From Pirellula staleyi DSM 6068 (GTDB lineage: Bacteria; Planctomycetota; Planctomycetia; Pirellulales; Pirellulaceae), in NCBI GenBank assembly GCA_945870455.1, contig CAMBSL010000005.1, forward strand, positions 1 to 55,203: DNA of 55,203 nt. Direction: 5' to 3'. Below, piece after piece: positions 25,653-35,215 of the stretch; position 1 is the stretch's first letter; the number at the start of each line of letters is the position of its first letter. Both the position numbers and the translations under genes were made by a program. The notes below the pieces were generated by a model, which was given only the letters and a program-made list of their open reading frames with translations, had not been told where the DNA came from and did no database searches.

Positions 25653-27026
25653 TTAGTGTTCCAAAAGTCCCTTGTAATTCCGCATAAGCAAGTGACTATC
25701 GATCTTTTGGATCAGATCGAACGCAACGCTAACCGCGATCAAAAGTCCTGTGCCTCCATAAAAGCCCGCGACGCTTGCCGAAACACCAAACTGCGATGTA
25801 ATGATCGTCGGTACGATAGCGACGATCGCCAAAAACGCGGCGCCAACATAGGTGATTCGAATCATAACCTTTTCCAAATAATCTGCTGTCCGCTTACCTG
25901 GTCGGTACCCAGGTATGAACGCCCCAGAATCCTGGAGATTCTGAGACATCTCTTTCGGATTGAACATGATCGCAGTCCAAAAAAAGCAAAAGAAGAAAAT
26001 GAACACGACATACAAGACGTTGTAGGTGAACGACGAACCGCTTTGGAACATCGACGAAAGAGAACCAAATGCACCCGATATCAACTTGGCCCAATCCGAA
26101 TCACCAGCCAACGCATTTGCCAAAATTCCAAAGATCAAGCCAGGAATCATCAACATGCTGCTCGCGAAAATAATCGGCATCACACCCGATTGATTGATCT
26201 TTAACGGCAAAAACTGCTTGGTCCCGCCAAAGACGCGTCGCCCGCGTACGTGCTTGGCGCTCTGCATCTGAATTCGCCTCTGTGCCATCGTGATAAACAC
26301 GACTGCAAAGACCACGCCTACGAACAAGAATGCGAGCACGACTAACACGTCGGGTCCAATCGTGTTGTTGGACATTCCGCTAAGCGAACCGGACATGCTA
26401 CCTTTTAAGTCCCAAAGTGCCTTTGGCATCTGAGCCAAAATCCCCGCCATGATGAGCAAGGATACACCATTGCCGATACCGTATTCGTCAATCTGTTCTC
26501 CAAGCCACATCAAGAACATGGAGCCTGCAGTCATAATCATGACAGTTGTCAGCATCCAGCCAGTAAAAAGCGAACTCCCGCCGGAACCATAAAAGGCTTT
26601 CGACAGAGGCGAATTTGCATCCGCAATCACACTGAATTGCAAGTAGGCCCAACTCTGAACGACGCAGATGATCAACGTCAGGTATCGCGTGTACTCGTTG
26701 ATCTTCTTTCGACCCACAGCCCCTTCTTTTCGCAATTGCTCAATCGGTGCCCAAACAGTACCTAACAGCTGAAAAATAATGGAGGCTGAAATGTACGGCG
26801 CGATTCCCAATCCGAAAATCGTCAACGATCTGAGGTCGGTTGCCGAAAAAACGGCAACTTTGTCCAGGAACGATTGCATTTCGCCCGAGTAAGAAAGGTT
26901 TCCATTCGTCAAAATCGGCAAACGAACGTGATAACCGATCCGATAGACGGCGAGCAAGAAAAGCGTCAAGAATATCTTCTGCCGCAATTCTGGGATCGAG
27001 AAAACAATCCTTAGCTTTTCCAACAT
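25653..27026 (-). CDS. secY: Protein translocase subunit SecY
   Basis: 457 residues with about 10 membrane helices; the channel of the Sec translocon. Typical features: 'LRIVFSIPELRQKIFLTL' at the start, 'VYRIGYHVRLP', 'GLGIAPYISASIIFQLL' (helix 2/plug region), 'GIGNGVSLLIMAGI' and 'FIPGYRPGKRTADYL' in the last cytoplasmic loop that contacts SecA and the ribosome. ATG 27026 matches the family start (MLEKLRIVF) and has AGGGACC upstream; a longer in-frame start at 27107 has no support. It lies between rplO and adk. Confidence 0.96.
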   Translation of the reverse strand: MLEKLRIVFSIPELRQKIFLTLFLLAVYRIGYHVRLPILTNGNLSYSGEMQSFLDKVAVFSATDLRSLTIFGLGIAPYISASIIFQLLGTVWAPIEQLRKEGAVGRKKINEYTRYLTLIICVVQSWAYLQFSVIADANSPLSKAFYGSGGSSLFTGWMLTTVMIMTAGSMFLMWLGEQIDEYGIGNGVSLLIMAGILAQMPKALWDLKGSMSGSLSGMSNNTIGPDVLVVLAFLFVGVVFAVVFITMAQRRIQMQSAKHVRGRRVFGGTKQFLPLKINQSGVMPIIFASSMLMIPGLIFGILANALAGDSDWAKLISGAFGSLSSMFQSGSSFTYNVLYVVFIFFFCFFWTAIMFNPKEMSQNLQDSGAFIPGYRPGKRTADYLEKVMIRITYVGAAFLAIVAIVPTIITSQFGVSASVAGFYGGTGLLIAVSVAFDLIQKIDSHLLMRNYKGLLEH

Positions 27027-27078
27027 ATCGTCAGGTCCCTGAAAGTGATGTGAGGGTACTAACCCTACTAACGCGTAT

Positions 27079-27105
27079 GGCCGACGTTGTGATTCAACGC
27101 CGGCC
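27079..27105 (-). promoter_or_regulatory. Hairpin in the rplO-secY gap
   Basis: GGCCGACGTTG (27079-27089) and CAACGCCGGCC (27095-27105) form an 11-bp stem (one G-T pair or mismatch) with a 5-nt loop, 53 bases upstream of secY within an unusually wide 236-bp gap. It could limit read-through into secY-adk or bind a regulator. Confidence 0.45.
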
Positions 27106-27262
27106 ACGCCATTGTTTCGAATATTTCAATTTTCTGCTAGGCTAATTTCGTTCAACCATTGGCGTACGTGTTATCGGCCAGTACACCGTTCGTTGAAAGT
27201 TAAACCAACCATGGTTCACAATCGAAGTACGCTGATCGCGTCGAGGATTGCTCTGCAGGAAA

Positions 27263-27775
27263 CTACACGGTAGCTTCGGACTCGCCTTCGGCTTTGAGTG
27301 CGGCAACTCGCTCCTTGGGAGTCCGTCTGGCTGCAACCAAATCCACCGTCCCACCAGCCTGAACCACTTTTTCTTTCGCCGACTCGCTGATTCGCGTCAC
27401 CGTGAACTTCAAAACCTTGGTCAACTCGCCATTCCCTAGAATCTTGATCTCATCGCAGCGAACCTTGACCAATCCCTTTTCACGGAGAGTGGTTGGATTG
27501 ACCTCTTCGCCAGCCAAATACACCGAATCGATCGCATCAAGATTGACGCCGAAAACGGTAACTGCCCAGCGATTATGGAAGCCACGCTTTGGAATGCGTC
27601 GGACCAACGGCAAATCACCACCATTGAAGGCAGGGTGCCGTGAGTAACCGCTCCGCGATTTGTGCCCGTTGTGACCACGCCCTGCGGTCTTACCGGTCTT
27701 GCTACCAATACCTCGCCCGATTCGCTTGCGTGCTCGGTTGGTAACGATTTCTGTGTTGACTTCTTCTAAATTCAT
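27263..27775 (-). CDS. rplO: 50S ribosomal protein L15
   Basis: 170 residues. The glycine- and basic-rich N-terminus '[20 protein letters not shown]' followed by '[20 protein letters not shown]' is the L15 hallmark. The start ATG overlaps the rpsE stop by four bases (ATGA), so the two are translationally coupled. There is no rpmD between rpsE and rplO. It is slightly longer than typical L15 (about 145) with a C-terminal Ala/Glu tail. Confidence 0.96.
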   Translation of the reverse strand: MNLEEVNTEIVTNRARKRIGRGIGSKTGKTAGRGHNGHKSRSGYSRHPAFNGGDLPLVRRIPKRGFHNRWAVTVFGVNLDAIDSVYLAGEEVNPTTLREKGLVKVRCDEIKILGNGELTKVLKFTVTRISESAKEKVVQAGGTVDLVAARRTPKERVAALKAEGESEATV

Positions 27776-28326
27776 GACAGTTTAACGCCTCGGAGTCGTT
27801 CAACATCCTCGCGTGTTCTCAACTGAGATAACGCATCGAATGTCGCTTTGATCAAAACTACTGGATTGTTGGAGCGAAAGCTCTTGGTCAAAATATCCTG
27901 AATCCCTACAGCTTCGCAAACGGATCGAACCGCTTGACCAGCGATAATGCCTGTTCCAGGACTGGCAGGCATCAATAGGACGTGAGCCGCACCGAACTTG
28001 CCGGTCACCGCGTGAGGAATCGTGCCATTTATAAGTGGGATCTTGATCATCGCACGGTTTGCACCCTTTTGGGCCTTGGACACGCTCGGCGGAACTTCGT
28101 TCGCCTTACCGTATCCATATCCTACGCTACCTTTTCCATCTCCGACGACCACTAAGGCAGCAAAGCTAAATCGACGGCCACCCTTCACAACGGCAGCACA
28201 TCGTTTGATCTTCAAAACGCGGTCGATCAGATCGCTTTGACCAGCACCACCGCCACCGCCGCTATTACCGCCGCCGCCACTATTACCGCCACCAAAATTA
28301 TTTGCCACGCTGTCGTCCGCTCCCAA
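27772..28326 (-). CDS. rpsE: 30S ribosomal protein S5, with Gly-rich N-terminal extension
   Basis: 184 residues. The S5 core is clear: '[20 protein letters not shown]', '[20 protein letters not shown]' and '[19 protein letters not shown]'. In front of it lies an extension made almost only of Gly, Asn and Ser ([19 protein letters not shown]). The TTG at 28326 directly follows the rplR stop; GTG at 28308 with GGGAG upstream is an alternative and would shorten the tail by six residues. It overlaps rplO by four bases. Confidence 0.95.
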   Translation of the reverse strand: MGADDSVANNFGGGNSGGGGNSGGGGGAGQSDLIDRVLKIKRCAAVVKGGRRFSFAALVVVGDGKGSVGYGYGKANEVPPSVSKAQKGANRAMIKIPLINGTIPHAVTGKFGAAHVLLMPASPGTGIIAGQAVRSVCEAVGIQDILTKSFRSNNPVVLIKATFDALSQLRTREDVERLRGVKLS

Positions 28327-28695
28327 TTAGAATTCTAAACCAGCTTCGCGAGCCGCATCGGCGAACGCCGCAACGCGACCATGATATTTGCATGAACCGC
28401 GGTCCAATGCGACTTGCTTGATCCCCGCCTTGATCGCTCGTTCCGCTAAAATCTTTCCAAGCTTCGAGGCCGCCTCGCAGTTCCCACCGTAGCCGATCTC
28501 AGCTTGAAGACCTTTTTCAAGCGAATTCACCGCAACTAGCGTCTTGCCTGTCGTGTCATCGATCACTTGGCATCCAAAATTTTGAAGCGTCCGCGAAACG
28601 CTTAATCGCGGCCGTGCCGTCGTTCCACGAACTCGCTTCCGAACCCGAAATGCTCGTCGTTCACGTTGACCATCGACAACTTTTCGTATATCCAC
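28327..28695 (-). CDS. rplR: 50S ribosomal protein L18
   Basis: 122 residues from a GTG start. L18 signatures: 'RRAFRVRKRVRGTTARPRLS', then 'QVIDDTTGKTLVA' and C-terminal 'RGSCKYHGRVAAFADAAREA' (5S rRNA-binding protein). The stop is immediately followed by the rpsE start. Confidence 0.96.
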   Translation of the reverse strand: MDIRKVVDGQRERRAFRVRKRVRGTTARPRLSVSRTLQNFGCQVIDDTTGKTLVAVNSLEKGLQAEIGYGGNCEAASKLGKILAERAIKAGIKQVALDRGSCKYHGRVAAFADAAREAGLEF

Positions 28696-28790
28696 AACTA
28701 TCCTCTCGACGCAACTTACGTTACGCCCCGAAAAATCGAATTCTGAAACATGTTTCTTTGTGTCTGTTCCCTATTGGAAAGACAATCCTA

Positions 28791-29333
28791 CTAGGTTGCA
28801 CTCTTGCCTGGCTTGAGCTTGACCTTTTCACCCAAATATCGAACGCCCTTGCCCTTGTAAGGTTCTGGCTTACGGAGTGACCGAATGTAAGCAGCAAATT
28901 GTCCCACCGCTTGTTTGTCACACCCCTTAATGTTGACGTGCGTCTGGTCTGGACAAGCAACATCCAAACCCTCAGGTATCGGCAGATGCAATTCGTTCGC
29001 ATAGCCAACACGCAGTTGCAGGATCTTGCCCTTGATTGCGGCTAAATATCCAACACCGATGATCTCAAGCTTTTTTTCATAGCCGTTCTTCACGCCCAAG
29101 ATCATGTTGTTGATCAAGGCCCGCGTCAAACCATGGTAGGCTCGCGACTCCCGTTCGTCATTCTTTCGACTAACTTGGAGCGTCTTTCCATCTTCAGCTA
29201 CTGCAACTGACACCTCGTCACGATGCGTAAACGTCAACTTACCCTTGGGGCCTTCGACGCTAACGGTTCGATCCGCGATGGCAACCTTGACGCCATCCAC
29301 AATCGCAATTGGATTTCTACCTACACGGGACAT
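28791..29333 (-). CDS. rplF: 50S ribosomal protein L6
   Basis: 180 residues. 'MSRVGRNPI' start, 'VEGPKGKLTF', 'YHGLTRALINNMILGV' and the C-terminal L6 signature 'PEPYKGKGVRYLGEKVKLKP' (bar the usual I/Y change). It lies 95 bp from both rpsH and rplR. Confidence 0.97.
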   Translation of the reverse strand: MSRVGRNPIAIVDGVKVAIADRTVSVEGPKGKLTFTHRDEVSVAVAEDGKTLQVSRKNDERESRAYHGLTRALINNMILGVKNGYEKKLEIIGVGYLAAIKGKILQLRVGYANELHLPIPEGLDVACPDQTHVNIKGCDKQAVGQFAAYIRSLRKPEPYKGKGVRYLGEKVKLKPGKSAT

Positions 29334-29428
29334 TTGATCGTACTACTCACTAACTTGGAATGTGTTGCACAAGCTGACGCTTGAATTCTTCCTGCAGGAA
29401 CTGCGACGTCGAGCGTCGCGATTAACGA

Positions 29429-29824
29429 CTAACAAACTTCGCAAAGAACTTCCCCGCCCAGGTTTTGCTGACGGGCTTCCCGATCGCTAACAACACCTTT
29501 GGATGTGCTTACGATCGAAATCCCCAATCCATTCAGAACCGGCTTCAGCTCCGCGCATTTTGAGTATATGCGACGACCAGGTTTGCTAACCCGATTAATG
29601 GTTTGAATGACCTTCTCACCATTCGGACCGTATTTTAATTCGATGCGGAGCATTTTCACTGGCTCAGCTTCGATTTCTGCGAAGTCCCAGATGTAGCCTT
29701 CCCGCTTTAAAACGTCCGCGACGCCTACACGCAACCGCGAAAGTGGCACATCAACAAACGGTCGTTCAATTCGAACGGCGTTGCGGATGCGAGTTATCAT
29801 ATCTGAAATTGGGTCATGAATCAT
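29429..29824 (-). CDS. rpsH: 30S ribosomal protein S8
   Basis: 131 residues. '[14 protein letters not shown]' start and the S8 C-terminal signature region '[19 protein letters not shown]' with 'GGEVLCEVC' end. It binds 16S rRNA and in some bacteria represses spc-operon translation. It lies 21 bp after rpsN. Confidence 0.97.
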   Translation of the reverse strand: MIHDPISDMITRIRNAVRIERPFVDVPLSRLRVGVADVLKREGYIWDFAEIEAEPVKMLRIELKYGPNGEKVIQTINRVSKPGRRIYSKCAELKPVLNGLGISIVSTSKGVVSDREARQQNLGGEVLCEVC

Positions 29825-29845
29825 AATGTGGATACCCCCGAAACC

Positions 29846-30031
29846 TTACCAACTTGCCTTACGAACACCAGGAATCAACCCTTTGTCTGCCAACTGTCGG
29901 AAACAAATCCGACAGATGCCAAACTTGCGATACACCGCACGCGGGCGACCACATAATTGACAACGGTTCTCTCGGCGAGTTGAAAACTTAGGCTCGCGTT
30001 TGGCTTTCGCAATTTTGCTTTTGCTGGCCAC
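29846..30031 (-). CDS. rpsN: 30S ribosomal protein S14 type Z (zinc-binding)
   Basis: 61 residues from a GTG start (MASKSK). Two CxxC pairs ('CQLCGRP' and 'CRICFRQ') mark the zinc-binding form, with the conserved '[13 protein letters not shown]' and '[11 protein letters not shown]' end. A 152-bp gap separates it from rplE, with a hairpin near the rplE stop. Confidence 0.97.
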   Translation of the reverse strand: MASKSKIAKAKREPKFSTRRENRCQLCGRPRAVYRKFGICRICFRQLADKGLIPGVRKASW

Positions 30032-30154
30032 AGGTCGTTTCCGGTTTGTTTCAGGGAAGTACGGATAAGTAACAGTTTTTTGATCTTCGGCATCAGCCTA
30101 AGACTTCTTTGAGCGATAGACCAAAGCCCATCTCTCGCATATTTTTACAACAAC

Positions 30155-30172
30155 CGATCGATATCTCGATCG
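30155..30172 (-). promoter_or_regulatory. Perfect hairpin between rplE and rpsN
   Basis: CGATCGA (30155-30161), loop tatc, TCGATCG (30166-30172), just after the rplE stop. No T-run follows on the minus strand. The 152-bp gap is wide for this operon, so the hairpin may be a site for processing or regulation. Confidence 0.4.
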
Positions 30173-30183
30173 ATCGCAATCAG

Positions 30184-30747
30184 CTACGCAGTCTTCTTAA
30201 TCTTCGGAGCTCGGAATGGCATTCCAAACATTTCAAGCAATCTTCGCGCGTGGTCATTCTCGACAGCCGTTGTCACAATGGCGATGTTCATTCCCTGAGG
30301 CCTAGCAAACTTGTCAGGATTCAATTCAGGAAACACTAACCACTCCGACAAACCCATCGAATAATTGCCTTTGCCATCAAATGCTGTCCGACTTACTCCG
30401 CGAAAGTCACGCACTCGCGGTAGCACGATACTAACCAACCGATCAAGGAATTCGTACATGCGTTCGCGACGCAACGTAACCTTACATCCAATCGCCACGC
30501 CTTCCCGAAGTTTGAAACCGGCAATGGAATTCCTTGCCAGAGTCAAAACTGGTTTTTGTCCTGCGATATCGGCCATTGCCTCAGCCGCAAGTTCAAGATA
30601 CTTCTTGTCTTGCATGGCCTCGCCGACTCCCATGTTAATGGAAATCTTTTCAAGCCTTGGAATCGCGAAAACGTTCTTAATTCCAAGCTCTTCCTTGAGA
30701 GCTGGGCTGATCGTTTCAATGTAATGTTGTTGGAGTCTAGCGACCAT
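30184..30747 (-). CDS. rplE: 50S ribosomal protein L5
   Basis: 187 residues. '[20 protein letters not shown]' at the start and '[20 protein letters not shown]' followed by '[18 protein letters not shown]' and '[10 protein letters not shown]' are L5 signatures. It binds 5S rRNA and the P-site tRNA. Confidence 0.97.
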   Translation of the reverse strand: MVARLQQHYIETISPALKEELGIKNVFAIPRLEKISINMGVGEAMQDKKYLELAAEAMADIAGQKPVLTLARNSIAGFKLREGVAIGCKVTLRRERMYEFLDRLVSIVLPRVRDFRGVSRTAFDGKGNYSMGLSEWLVFPELNPDKFARPQGMNIAIVTTAVENDHARRLLEMFGMPFRAPKIKKTA

Positions 30748-30800
30748 TTCCGAGTGCTTTATTTATAATTTGTGGATTTTGACAGCGTTGCTGACTTCAA

Positions 30801-31151
30801 TTAACTTTTCTTGGCATGCAAGGCCCGAGCTGGTGCGACAACGCTAATCGTCTCCCCACTCTTTTTACTATATCGCTCTTTCGTACCATCCGCCAAGAAG
30901 CGTACACCCATTCGGGTCGGCTTCCCTGTCGTCGGGCAAACCAACATCACCTTGGAAACGTCCATAAACGCTTCCAAAGAGAGTCGTCCCCCCTGAGGAT
31001 TACGTTGCGACCGCTTGACGTGCTTGTAAACACGGTTCAATCCTTCGACCACAACTTTCCCAGCGGGACGATCAACCTTGAGGACCTTGCCTCGTTGACC
31101 CTTATCACGACCGGACATCACTTCTACGGTGTCGTCAACTTTGATCAACAT
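30801..31151 (-). CDS. rplX: 50S ribosomal protein L24
   Basis: 116 residues. The KOW motif is 'VEVMSGRDKGQRGKVLKVDR', with 'VVVEGLNRVYKHVKRSQ' after it. It starts directly after the rplN stop (TAAATG), so the two are coupled. Confidence 0.97.
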   Translation of the reverse strand: MLIKVDDTVEVMSGRDKGQRGKVLKVDRPAGKVVVEGLNRVYKHVKRSQRNPQGGRLSLEAFMDVSKVMLVCPTTGKPTRMGVRFLADGTKERYSKKSGETISVVAPARALHAKKS

Positions 31152-31520
31152 TTACACCACCTCACTGGCCAAAGAAACAATTTTGGTAAAACTCTTTTCA
31201 CGCAATTCGCGAGCAACCGCTCCGAAAATGCGAGTGCCGCGTGGATTGTCGTCCTTGTCTACCAGGACCACCGCGTTCGAATCGAATCGAACGTAACTAC
31301 CATCAGCACGTCTAGTGGACTGCGACACTCGGACAATTACGCCTCGTACAACAGCCTTCTTTTTCACTTCACTCCCTGGAATCACGCTCTTGACCGAGCA
31401 AATGATCACATCGCCAAGCCCTGCATAGCGTCGACGTGTTCCGCCCAACACCTTAATGCACATCACCTCACGTGCACCTGTGTTGTCGGCTACTTGTAGT
31501 CGGCTTTCTTGCTGAATCAT
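31152..31520 (-). CDS. rplN: 50S ribosomal protein L14
   Basis: 122 residues, full length. '[20 protein letters not shown]' start, '[19 protein letters not shown]' and '[18 protein letters not shown]' are L14 signatures. Confidence 0.98.
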   Translation of the reverse strand: MIQQESRLQVADNTGAREVMCIKVLGGTRRRYAGLGDVIICSVKSVIPGSEVKKKAVVRGVIVRVSQSTRRADGSYVRFDSNAVVLVDKDDNPRGTRIFGAVARELREKSFTKIVSLASEVV

Positions 31521-31612
31521 GATGGACTATGTTTCAAAAACGTTTTGTGTAATACTGCAAAAACCATGTCTGTCGTTTGGTAAACGCTAGGCCTGGTGAC
31601 GATACCGCGTGT

Positions 31613-31912
31613 CTAAGTTGCTGCTGCTGCCGCTTGTTGGTCAGCCCTCAAACTCGCCACATCGATCTCTCGATTCTTTTCCACCACACGAATCAATCGC
31701 CAACGCTTCAGTTTGGACAATGGACGCGACTCCTCAATCTCAACTTTGTCACCCATGCTCGACTCATTGGCTTCATCATGCACGTGACAAACCGTTTTCT
31801 TGCGAATGACCTTCGAGTAACGTGGATGGCGAACCAACCGCTCGATTTCAACTCGACGTGTCTTGGCAGCTTTGTCGCTGGTAACAACACCGATCAGGAT
31901 TCGTCGTGGCAT
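31613..31912 (-). CDS. rpsQ: 30S ribosomal protein S17
   Basis: 99 residues. '[20 protein letters not shown]', '[19 protein letters not shown]' and '[18 protein letters not shown]' are the S17 pattern. It has a C-terminal Ala-rich tail (QQAAAAAT). Confidence 0.96.
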   Translation of the reverse strand: MPRRILIGVVTSDKAAKTRRVEIERLVRHPRYSKVIRKKTVCHVHDEANESSMGDKVEIEESRPLSKLKRWRLIRVVEKNREIDVASLRADQQAAAAAT

Positions 31913-31966
31913 AATAAAACTTTGGTATCGGACTGTGACTAGTTAGGAAGGGAAACGGACGAAGTA

Positions 31967-32161
31967 CTAAGCGATTTTCGATCGCTGCGTCTGCAATGTG
32001 CGAACGCGTGCGATCAATCGTCGATTGAGCTTCTTCTGGCTTGGCACATCGACGCGGTCCGTTTGCGATTGGAGGCGAAGTCGGAACATGGTCTCGGCCG
32101 CTTCTAAGGCGGTTAGTTCCAACTGTTCATCACTCATTTCGCGGAGTTCGGAGGCTTTCAT
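31967..32161 (-). CDS. rpmC: 50S ribosomal protein L29
   Basis: 64 residues from ATG 32161, giving the standard 'MKASELREMSDEQLE' start; an in-frame GTG at 32176 would add five. It ends 'RRLIARVRTLQTQRS'. L29 lies at the exit of the ribosomal tunnel. Confidence 0.95.
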   Translation of the reverse strand: MKASELREMSDEQLELTALEAAETMFRLRLQSQTDRVDVPSQKKLNRRLIARVRTLQTQRSKIA

Positions 32162-32192
32162 TTTCGATTCGATCACTTAGTTGATTGTCAAA

Positions 32193-32609
32193 TTAAGCAG
32201 GCCGACGACGAACCAGACGTACTGGAATCGGCATTTTGGCTGCCAGTCTAGCGAAGCACACTTTGGCCTGCTGCTCTGAGACTCCGGCGAGTTCGTAAAG
32301 AACTGTGCCCGGTCTCACAACTGCAACCCAATACTCCGGCTCCCCCTTGCCCTTACCCATTCGGGTTTCCAAAGGCTTGGACGAAACTGGTTTGTCTGGA
32401 AATATTCGGATGTAAAGTCGACCTTCACCACGAACGTATTGGTTGGCTGCGATTCGCCCCGCTTCGATTGTCTGGGCCCTTATCCAACCACCCTGAAGCG
32501 ATTGAAGTCCGAAATCACCAAAAACAACCTTGTTACCGCGGGTCGCGTTACCTTTTATACGTCCTCTTTGGCTTTTTCGGTGCTTGACCCGTTTGGGCAT
32601 CAGCGCCAT
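32193..32609 (-). CDS. rplP: 50S ribosomal protein L16
   Basis: 138 residues. '[20 protein letters not shown]' near the start and '[19 protein letters not shown]' are L16 signatures. Its first 62 bases overlap the 3' end of rpsC in another frame, which is unusual for this gene pair. Confidence 0.97.
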   Translation of the reverse strand: MALMPKRVKHRKSQRGRIKGNATRGNKVVFGDFGLQSLQGGWIRAQTIEAGRIAANQYVRGEGRLYIRIFPDKPVSSKPLETRMGKGKGEPEYWVAVVRPGTVLYELAGVSEQQAKVCFARLAAKMPIPVRLVRRRPA

Positions 32610-33261
32610 CGTTACCGTCTCCCGCGTAAGAACCTTGGTTTACCCAGACTTGCACACCGATATTCCCCTGTGGAGTAGCGGCCTCAGCAAGTCCATAGCT
32701 AATTTTTGCTTGAATCGTACTGAGCGGTAGAGAACCAGCATTGCCTTTTTCGCAACGTGCCATTTCCGCACCACCCAACCGACCTGACATTTGAATCTTG
32801 ATCCCTTTTGCACCAGCATCCATGGCTGTTTCAATGGATCGCTTCATCGTGCGTCTGAAACTTGACCGCTTCGCCAATTGCTTCGCAATGTCTTCCGCAA
32901 TCAATTGAGCTTGTATCTCAGGACGATAAACTTCCTCGACCTTCAAATTCACTCGCCTACCAATCAAGTTTTGCAGCTCTTCCTGCAACACCTCGATCTC
33001 TGTACCCTTCTTTCCAATGATCAAACCTGGCTTTGCCACGAAGACCATCAGCCGAACTTCATCGCGGGTTCGCTCAATTTCGATTCGATCGATACCAGCT
33101 TCGCGATACGCCGACTTCGTTGGATGGAACTTGATGAACTTACGAATCTTCTGGTCTTCCACCAAAAGTTCTGCAAATTCCTTCTTGTTCGCATACCAAC
33201 GGCTTTTCCAGCCCATGACAATGCCGGTACGAAAACCGATCGGATTAACCTTTTGTCCCAT
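32548..33261 (-). CDS. rpsC: 30S ribosomal protein S3, C-tail overlapping rplP
   Basis: 237 residues. 'MGQKVNPIGFRTGI' start, KH domain with 'PGLIIGKKGTEIEVLQEELQ', and the S3 signature 'GRLGGAEMARCEKGNAGSLP'. After the usual end ('GVQVWVNQG') comes a 27-residue tail ending KKPKRTYKR that is read through the start of rplP in a different frame (62-nt overlap). Confidence 0.97.
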   Translation of the reverse strand: MGQKVNPIGFRTGIVMGWKSRWYANKKEFAELLVEDQKIRKFIKFHPTKSAYREAGIDRIEIERTRDEVRLMVFVAKPGLIIGKKGTEIEVLQEELQNLIGRRVNLKVEEVYRPEIQAQLIAEDIAKQLAKRSSFRRTMKRSIETAMDAGAKGIKIQMSGRLGGAEMARCEKGNAGSLPLSTIQAKISYGLAEAATPQGNIGVQVWVNQGSYAGDGNDGADAQTGQAPKKPKRTYKR

Positions 33262-33272
33262 AGCAGCGTTTC

Positions 33273-33629
33273 CTACAGCTCTTCGATTCTCTTGAGTTCG
33301 ACGGAAATATGACTCGATCGCTTGAGGATCGTGAACGCTTGACCGCGCGACCGCGGCTGGAATCGTTTAACGATCGGACCGCCGTCGACCCGTGCGTCCA
33401 CAACAACGAGCTCCTCTGCACTGAAGGAACGACCGCTGTTTTGATCTGTATCCTGAGCATTGCCGACAGCACTCTTGATCACCTTTTCCAACATGCGTGC
33501 ACCCCGGTGCGGTTGGAAACGGAGAACTTCGAGAGCTTCGTCCGCAAATTTCCCACGAACTAAATCGGCCAACGGTCTGACCTTTCTAGAGCTGATGCGT
33601 GCGTATCGATGAACGGCTCGGTAAGCCAT
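33273..33629 (-). CDS. rplV: 50S ribosomal protein L22
   Basis: 118 residues. 'YARISSRKVRPLADLVRGK' start and 'VVDARVDGGPIVKRFQPRSR' followed by 'GQAFTILKRSSHI' are the L22 pattern. It lies 11 bp before rpsC. Confidence 0.97.
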   Translation of the reverse strand: MAYRAVHRYARISSRKVRPLADLVRGKFADEALEVLRFQPHRGARMLEKVIKSAVGNAQDTDQNSGRSFSAEELVVVDARVDGGPIVKRFQPRSRGQAFTILKRSSHISVELKRIEEL

Positions 33630-33655
33630 GATTGATTCCTATGAACGTAAAACGA

Positions 33656-33928
33656 TTATTTCTTACCACCCTTACCGCCGTGGCCGCGGAAGGTTCTCGT
33701 CGGTGAAAACTCGCCAAGCTTGTGCCCAACCATGTCTTCGGTAACGAATACCCTTATGTGTGCTTTTCCGTTGTGAACCATAAAAGTGGCCCCAACGAAC
33801 TCAGGCACAATCGTACATCGACGAGCCCAAGTTGTGATCGGTTGATTGTCGTTTTTCTCGCGTGCTTTTAGCAGCTTGGCAAACAACTTTGGGTCTACAA
33901 ACGGACCCTTTTTTGTCGAACGTCCCAT
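33656..33928 (-). CDS. rpsS: 30S ribosomal protein S19
   Basis: 90 residues. '[19 protein letters not shown]', '[15 protein letters not shown]' and '[20 protein letters not shown]' with '[14 protein letters not shown]' are S19 signatures. Confidence 0.98.
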   Translation of the reverse strand: MGRSTKKGPFVDPKLFAKLLKAREKNDNQPITTWARRCTIVPEFVGATFMVHNGKAHIRVFVTEDMVGHKLGEFSPTRTFRGHGGKGGKK

Positions 33929-33952
33929 GCGTCAGAACTCTTCCCTTGCAAA

Positions 33953-34810
33953 CTACCTGAGTTTCAATTGACCGTAACGAACCGACTTGCGTCGACGAAT
34001 AATTGCTGCATTGCTTGGCTTGCGCCGCCGCCGAGTAAATCCACCCTTTGCCAGCACGCCCGTCGGGCTAACTGGATGGCGACCACCCTTCGTACGACCT
34101 TCACCACCACCGTGCGGGTGATCAACCGGGTTCATGGCTGTTCCACGAACGTGAGGTCTCCAACCCTTCCAACGATTCCGACCCGCTTTACCGATTCGAA
34201 TCGCGTCGTGATCTGGATTGCTCATCTTGCCAATCATCGCCCGGCACTGAATCGGAACTCGACGCACTTCACCACTCGGCAACTGCAACTGAGCCCAACC
34301 ACCTTCGCGAGCCATCAAGACTGCTGAGGTTCCTGCGGATCTGCATAACGCAGCACCCCGGCCCGGCGTCATCTCGACACAACAAACCTCTGTCCCTGGC
34401 GGAATGTTTTTCATCGGCAAGCAATTGCCCAATGTAGGCGTTGCGTCCGGACCATTGAACAACATCGCGCCGGCCTTCAAACCATCCGGCGCCATGATGT
34501 AAGTCTTTTCGCCATCTTTGTAGTGAAGCAATGCGATCCGAGCCGATCGATTTGGATCGTACTGGATCGAATCCACCTTAGCACCAACACCGTCCTTCAT
34601 TCGCTTGAAGTCGATAATTCTGTACATTTGCTTGTGTCCACCACCGCGATGTCGCGACGTGATGAAACCTTGATTGTTTCGTCCGCCATGTCGCTTCAAC
34701 CGCTTGAGAAGAGACTTCTCCGGTGTGGCGCCTGGCGTCAGCTCAGCAAAGTCGCTGACAGACGAATTTCTTCGCCCTGCTGATGTTGGTTTATATACTC
34801 GAATACCCAT
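33953..34810 (-). CDS. rplB: 50S ribosomal protein L2
   Basis: 285 residues. '[19 protein letters not shown]', '[19 protein letters not shown]' and '[18 protein letters not shown]' (the L2 signature near the peptidyl transferase centre). Full length. Confidence 0.98.
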   Translation of the reverse strand: MGIRVYKPTSAGRRNSSVSDFAELTPGATPEKSLLKRLKRHGGRNNQGFITSRHRGGGHKQMYRIIDFKRMKDGVGAKVDSIQYDPNRSARIALLHYKDGEKTYIMAPDGLKAGAMLFNGPDATPTLGNCLPMKNIPPGTEVCCVEMTPGRGAALCRSAGTSAVLMAREGGWAQLQLPSGEVRRVPIQCRAMIGKMSNPDHDAIRIGKAGRNRWKGWRPHVRGTAMNPVDHPHGGGEGRTKGGRHPVSPTGVLAKGGFTRRRRKPSNAAIIRRRKSVRYGQLKLR

Positions 34811-34848
34811 GATCGTGTCCTACGTTTTTTCCTTTAAGAAGGTGGTTC

Positions 34849-35160
34849 CTAGAAGAAGTCGATCTTGTGTTCATCACTGAGCTTGACGATCGCCTTCTTC
34901 CAAGCCTTCGTCACACCAAGCTTCGCCTTGTATCGGCGAGCTTTACCTTGGCGATTTTGAGTCGCAACCGCAATAACCTTCACATTGAACAATTCTTCGA
35001 TCGCCGCCTTGATGACGGTCTTATCCGCCAAAGGATTGACTTCGAATGCATAACGGTTGTGACGTGTCGCTTTATGCACACCCTTCTCCGTTACAAGCGT
35101 ACGCAACACCACTTGGTGTGGTGTCAGCACGATTTTGCTTTTTGGTTTCTGCTTTGCCAT
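34849..35160 (-). CDS. rplW: 50S ribosomal protein L23
   Basis: 103 residues. 'HQVVLRTLVTEKGVHKATRH', 'YAFEVNPLADKTVIKAAIEE' and 'FNVKVIAVATQNRQGKARRY' are the L23 pattern. It lies 55 bp after rplD. Confidence 0.96.
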   Translation of the reverse strand: MAKQKPKSKIVLTPHQVVLRTLVTEKGVHKATRHNRYAFEVNPLADKTVIKAAIEELFNVKVIAVATQNRQGKARRYKAKLGVTKAWKKAIVKLSDEHKIDFF

Positions 35161-35215
35161 GGTTGCTACTTGTGTTGTATTTCAATTATCAGTCCGCTTC
35201 GGGCGAACTGCGGAT

